Shown in pieces: positions 59,116-64,000 of a stretch of 64,000 nucleotides of DNA. The DNA comes from Colius striatus. Its lineage: Eukaryota > Chordata > Aves > Coliiformes > Coliidae. The stretch covers positions 22,663,675 to 22,727,674 of the forward strand of contig NC_084773.1 in the NCBI RefSeq assembly GCF_028858725.1, in the 5' to 3' direction. The notes beneath the pieces are model-generated. The model was not told the origin of the DNA. It searched no databases and saw only the letters and a list, made by a program, of their open reading frames with translations. Position 1 is the stretch's first letter, and each line of letters begins with the position of its first letter. The position numbers were made by a program, and so were the translations under genes.

Positions 59116-62100
59116 TTAGGGTTAGGGTTAGGGGTTAGGGTTAGGGGTTAGGGTTAGGGTTAGGGTTAGGGTTAGGGTTAGGGTTGGGTTAGGGTTAGGG
59201 TTAGGGTTAGGGTTAGGGTTAGGGTTAGGGTTAGGGTTAGGGTTAGGGTTAGGGTTAGGGTTAGGGTTAGGGTTAGGGTTAGGGTTAGGGTTAGGGTCGT
59301 TAGGGTTAGGGTTAGGGTTAGGGTTAGGGTTAGGGTTAGGGTTAGGGTTAGGGTTAGGGTTAGGGTTAGGGGTTAGGGTTAGGGTTAGGGTCATTAGGGT
59401 TAGGGTTAGGGTTAGGGTTAGGGTTAGGGTTAGGGTTAGGGTTAGGGTTAGGGTTAGGGTTAGGGTTAGGGTTAGGGTTAGGGTTAGGGTTAGGGTTAGG
59501 GTTAGGGTTAGGGTTAGGGTTAGGGTTAGGGTTAGGGTTAGGGTTAGGGTTAGGGTTAGGGTTAGGGTTAGGGTTAGGGTTAGGGTTAGGGTTAGGGTTA
59601 GGGTTAGGGTTAGGGTTAGGGTTAGGGTTAGGGTTAGGGTTAGGGTTAGGGTTAGGGTTAGGGTTAGGGTTAGGGTTAGGGTTAGGGTTAGGGTTAGGGT
59701 TAGGGTTAGGGTTAGGGTTAGGGTTAGGGTTAGGGTTAGGGTTAGGGTTAGGGTTAGGGTTAGGGTTAGGGTTAGGGTTAGGGTTAGGGTTAGGGTTAGG
59801 GTTAGGGTTAGGGTTAGGGTTAGGGTTAGGGTTAGGGTTAGGGTTAGGGTTAGGGTTAGGGTTAGGGTTAGGGTTAGGGTTAGGGTTAGGGTTAGGGTTA
59901 GGGTTAGGGTTAGGGTTAGGGTTAGGGTTAGGGTTAGGGTTAGGGTTAGGGTTAGGGTTAGGGTTAGGGTTAGGGTTAGGGTTAGGGTTAGGGTTAGGGT
60001 TAGGGTTAGGGTTAGGGTTAGGGTTAGGGTTAGGGTTAGGGTTAGGGTTAGGGTTAGGGTTAGGGTTAGGGTTAGGGTTAGGGTTAGGGTTAGGGTTAGG
60101 GTTAGGGTTAGGGTTAGGGTTAGGGTTAGGGTTAGGGTTAGGGTTAGGGTTAGGGTTAGGGTTAGGGTTAGGGTTAGGGTTAGGGTTAGGGTTAGGGTTA
60201 GGGTTAGGGTTAGGGTTAGGGTTAGGGGTTAGGGTTAGGGTTAGGGTTAGGGTTAGGGTTAGGGTTAGGGTTAGGGTTAGGGTTAGGGTTAGGGTTAGGG
60301 TTAGGGTTAGGGTTAGGGTTAGGGTTAGGGTTAGGGTTAGGGTTAGGGTTAGGGTTAGGGTTAGGGTTAGGGTTAGGGTTAGGGTTAGGGTTAGGGTTAG
60401 GGTTAGGGTTAGGGTTAGGGTTAGGGTTAGGGTTAGGGTTAGGGTTAGGGTTAGGGTTAGGGTTAGGGTTAGGGTTAGGGTTAGGGTTAGGGTTAGGGTT
60501 AGGGTTAGGGTTAGGGTTAGGGTTAGGGTTAGGGTTAGGGTTAGGGTTAGGGTTAGGGTTAGGGTTAGGGTTAGGGTTAGGGTTAGGGTTAGGGTTAGGG
60601 TTAGGGTTAGGGTTAGGGTTAGGGTTAGGGTTAGGGTTAGGGTTAGGGTTAGGGTTAGGGTTAGGGTTAGGGTTAGGGTTAGGGTTAGGGTTAGGGTTAG
60701 GGTTAGGGTTAGGGTTAGGGTTAGGGTTAGGGTTAGGGTTAGGGTTAGGGTTAGGGTTAGGGTTAGGGTTAGGGTTAGGGTTAGGGTTAGGGTTAGGGTT
60801 AGGGTTAGGGTTAGGGTTAGGGTTAGGGTTAGGGTTAGGGTTAGGGTTAGGGTTAGGGTTAGGGTTAGGGTTAGGGTTAGGGTTAGGGTTAGGGTTAGGG
60901 TTAGGGTTAGGGTTAGGGTTAGGGTTAGGGTTAGGGTTAGGGTTAGGGTTAGGGTTAGGGTTAGGGTTAGGGTTAGGGTTAGGGTTAGGGTTAGGGTTAG
61001 GGTTAGGGTTAGGGTTAGGGTTAGGGTTAGGGTTAGGGTTAGGGTTAGGGTTAGGGTTAGGGTTAGGGTTAGGGTTAGGGTTAGGGTTAGGGTTAGGGTT
61101 AGGGTTAGGGTTAGGGTTAGGGTTAGGGTTAGGGTTAGGGTTAGGGTTAGGGTTAGGGTTAGGGTTAGGGTTAGGGTTAGGGTTAGGGTTAGGGTTAGGG
61201 TTAGGGTTAGGGTTAGGGTTAGGGTTAGGGTTAGGGTTAGGGTTAGGGTTAGGGTTAGGGTTAGGGTTAGGGTTAGGGTTAGGGTTAGGGTTAGGGTTAG
61301 GGTTAGGGTTAGGGTTAGGGTTAGGGTTAGGGTTAGGGTTAGGGTTAGGGTTAGGGTTAGGGTTAGGGTTAGGGTTAGGGTTAGGGTTAGGGTTAGGGTT
61401 AGGGTTAGGGTTAGGGTTAGGGTTAGGGTTAGGGTTAGGGTTAGGGTTAGGGTTAGGGTTAGGGTTAGGGTTAGGGTTAGGGTTAGGGTTAGGGTTAGGG
61501 TTAGGGTTAGGGTTAGGGTTAGGGTTAGGGTTAGGGTTAGGGTTAGGGTTAGGGTTAGGGTTAGGGTTAGGGTTAGGGTTAGGGTTAGGGTTAGGGTTAG
61601 GGTTAGGGTTAGGGTTAGGGTTAGGGTTAGGGTTAGGGTTAGGGTTAGGGTTAGGGTTAGGGTTAGGGTTAGGGTTAGGGTTAGGGTTAGGGTTAGGGTT
61701 AGGGTTAGGGTTAGGGTTAGGGTTAGGGTTAGGGTTAGGGTTAGGGTTAGGGTTAGGGTTAGGGTTAGGGTTAGGGTTAGGGTTAGGGTTAGGGTTAGGG
61801 TTAGGGTTAGGGTTAGGGTTAGGGTTAGGGTTAGGGTTAGGGTTAGGGTTAGGGTTAGGGTTAGGGTTAGGGTTAGGGTTAGGGTTAGGGTTAGGGTTAG
61901 GGTTAGGGTTAGGGTTAGGGTTAGGGTTAGGGTTAGGGTTAGGGTTAGGGTTAGGGTTAGGGTTAGGGTTAGGGTTAGGGTTAGGGTTAGGGTTAGGGTT
62001 AGGGTTAGGGTTAGGGTTAGGGTTAGGGTTAGGGTTAGGGTTAGGGTTAGGGTTAGGGTTAGGGTTAGGGTTAGGGTTAGGGTTAGGGTTAGGGTTAGGG

Positions 62101-64000
62101 TTAGGGTTAGGGTTAGGGTTAGGGTTAGGGTTAGGGTTAGGGTTAGGGTTAGGGTTAGGGTTAGGGTTAGGGTTAGGGTTAGGGTTAGGGTTAGGGTTAG
62201 GGTTAGGGTTAGGGTTAGGGTTAGGGTTAGGGTTAGGGTTAGGGTTAGGGTTAGGGTTAGGGTTAGGGTTAGGGTTAGGGTTAGGGTTAGGGTTAGGGTT
62301 AGGGTTAGGGTTAGGGTTAGGGTTAGGGTTAGGGTTAGGGTTAGGGTTAGGGTTAGGGTTAGGGTTAGGGTTAGGGTTAGGGTTAGGGTTAGGGTTAGGG
62401 TTAGGGTTAGGGTTAGGGTTAGGGTTAGGGTTAGGGTTAGGGTTAGGGTTAGGGTTAGGGTTAGGGTTAGGGTTAGGGTTAGGGTTAGGGTTAGGGTTAG
62501 GGTTAGGGTTAGGGTTAGGGTTAGGGTTAGGGTTAGGGTTAGGGTTAGGGTTAGGGTTAGGGTTAGGGTTAGGGTTAGGGTTAGGGTTAGGGTTAGGGTT
62601 AGGGTTAGGGTTAGGGTTAGGGTTAGGGTTAGGGTTAGGGTTAGGGTTAGGGTTAGGGTTAGGGTTAGGGTTAGGGTTAGGGTTAGGGTTAGGGTTAGGG
62701 TTAGGGTTAGGGTTAGGGTTAGGGTTAGGGTTAGGGTTAGGGTTAGGGTTAGGGTTAGGGTTAGGGTTAGGGTTAGGGTTAGGGTTAGGGTTAGGGTTAG
62801 GGTTAGGGTTAGGGTTAGGGTTAGGGTTAGGGTTAGGGTTAGGGTTAGGGTTAGGGTTAGGGTTAGGGTTAGGGTTAGGGTTAGGGTTAGGGTTAGGGTT
62901 AGGGTTAGGGTTAGGGTTAGGGTTAGGGTTAGGGTTAGGGTTAGGGTTAGGGTTAGGGTTAGGGTTAGGGTTAGGGTTAGGGTTAGGGTTAGGGTTAGGG
63001 TTAGGGTTAGGGTTAGGGTTAGGGTTAGGGTTAGGGTTAGGGTTAGGGTTAGGGTTAGGGTTAGGGTTAGGGTTAGGGTTAGGGTTAGGGTTAGGGTTAG
63101 GGTTAGGGTTAGGGTTAGGGTTAGGGTTAGGGTTAGGGTTAGGGTTAGGGTTAGGGTTAGGGTTAGGGTTAGGGTTAGGGTTAGGGTTAGGGTTAGGGTT
63201 AGGGTTAGGGTTAGGGTTAGGGTTAGGGTTAGGGTTAGGGTTAGGGTTAGGGTTAGGGTTAGGGTTAGGGTTAGGGTTAGGGTTAGGGTTAGGGTTAGGG
63301 TTAGGGTTAGGGTTAGGGTTAGGGTTAGGGTTAGGGTTAGGGTTAGGGTTAGGGTTAGGGTTAGGGTTAGGGTTAGGGTTAGGGTTAGGGTTAGGGTTAG
63401 GGTTAGGGTTAGGGTTAGGGTTAGGGTTAGGGTTAGGGTTAGGGTTAGGGTTAGGGTTAGGGTTAGGGTTAGGGTTAGGGTTAGGGTTAGGGTTAGGGTT
63501 AGGGTTAGGGTTAGGGTTAGGGTTAGGGTTAGGGTTAGGGTTAGGGTTAGGGTTAGGGTTAGGGTTAGGGTTAGGGTTAGGGTTAGGGTTAGGGTTAGGG
63601 TTAGGGTTAGGGTTAGGGTTAGGGTTAGGGTTAGGGTTAGGGTTAGGGTTAGGGTTAGGGTTAGGGTTAGGGTTAGGGTTAGGGTTAGGGTTAGGGTTAG
63701 GGTTAGGGTTAGGGTTAGGGTTAGGGTTAGGGTTAGGGTTAGGGTTAGGGTTAGGGTTAGGGTTAGGGTTAGGGTTAGGGTTAGGGTTAGGGTTAGGGTT
63801 AGGGTTAGGGTTAGGGTTAGGGTTAGGGTTAGGGTTAGGGTTAGGGTTAGGGTTAGGGTTAGGGTTAGGGTTAGGGTTAGGGTTAGGGTTAGGGTTAGGG
63901 TTAGGGTTAGGGTTAGGGTTAGGGTTAGGGTTAGGGTTAGGGTTAGGGTTAGGGTTAGGGTTAGGGTTAGGGTTAGGGTTAGGGTTAGGGTTAGGGTTAG
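59116..64000 (+). repeat. telomere, (TTAGGG)n
   Basis: G-strand TTAGGG repeats run to the window edge, the orientation of a right chromosome end. Variants are confined to the inner part: several TTAGGGG before 59,400, TTGGG at 59,184, inserted TCG at 59,297 and TCA at 59,391. After 59,400 I see only one (an extra G at 60,225-60,228). Confidence 0.98.

Noticed and set aside
59128..59394. Asn-Pro repeat open frame
   Set aside because: It is the C-strand translation of telomeric repeats.

Overview
This is the right-hand end of a vertebrate chromosome, almost certainly a bird and most likely one of the very small, GC-rich dot microchromosomes. The last 4.9 kb (59,116-64,000) is a nearly pure TTAGGG array with the G-strand running to the right edge. 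CR1-type retroposon tails (about 12,930-13,575, 18,976-19,292 and 47,285-47,370) point to birds. Most of the remaining sequence is minisatellite, with short recognisable exons standing in it as islands.

Left and middle part (1-37 kb): 1-365 is a G-rich minisatellite; 366-3,235 is a copy of the subtelomeric module found again at 53,535-56,875; 3,240-4,228 is LTR-like. Then come exons of genes that lie together at human 8q24.3, in mirrored order with matching relative orientations: the last coding exon of ARHGAP39 (+), two exons of C8orf82 (+), a damaged piece of LRRC14 (-), and exons of GPT, alanine aminotransferase (-). A CCAAT/NRF1-type CpG promoter at 15.77-16.04 kb sits where mammals have the divergent LRRC14/RECQL4 promoter. 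I see no RECQL4, MFSD3, LRRC24 or PPP1R16A exons. A lone C-terminal exon of an F-type lectin (fucolectin) lies on + between LRRC14 and GPT. One 244-bp GPT exon is present twice, 6,795 bp apart, each copy embedded in the same pair of minisatellites. No gene here is complete; whether that reflects decay, sequences beyond the window or assembly trouble in repeats cannot be decided from the sequence.

Minisatellite sea (20.2-43.2 kb): C-rich arrays on + (20,985-30,090 and 32,166-36,885) alternate with G-rich arrays (30,350-32,165 and 37,145-43,240); two of the three skew switches fall exactly on the duplicated GPT exons. A block of about 300 bp is inverted inside the first C-rich array.

Subtelomere (43.2-59.1 kb): lower-GC unique sequence, an LTR-like element, a CpG promoter-like region with two perfect NRF1 palindromes and seven ETS-type motifs (45.15-45.82 kb), then diverged modules of about 1.4-1.8 kb repeated five times towards the telomere. 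Two of them carry ordered, + strand exon-like blocks with splice signals but no continuous reading frame. After that come a 21-bp polypyrimidine satellite, a foldback hairpin, C-rich low-complexity DNA, and an array of nuclear-receptor half-site-like repeats next to the telomere.

The best candidates for something undescribed are the promoter plus exon-like modules at 45-53 kb, the half-site array abutting the telomere, and the repeated expansion of DNA carrying splice signals beside exons.
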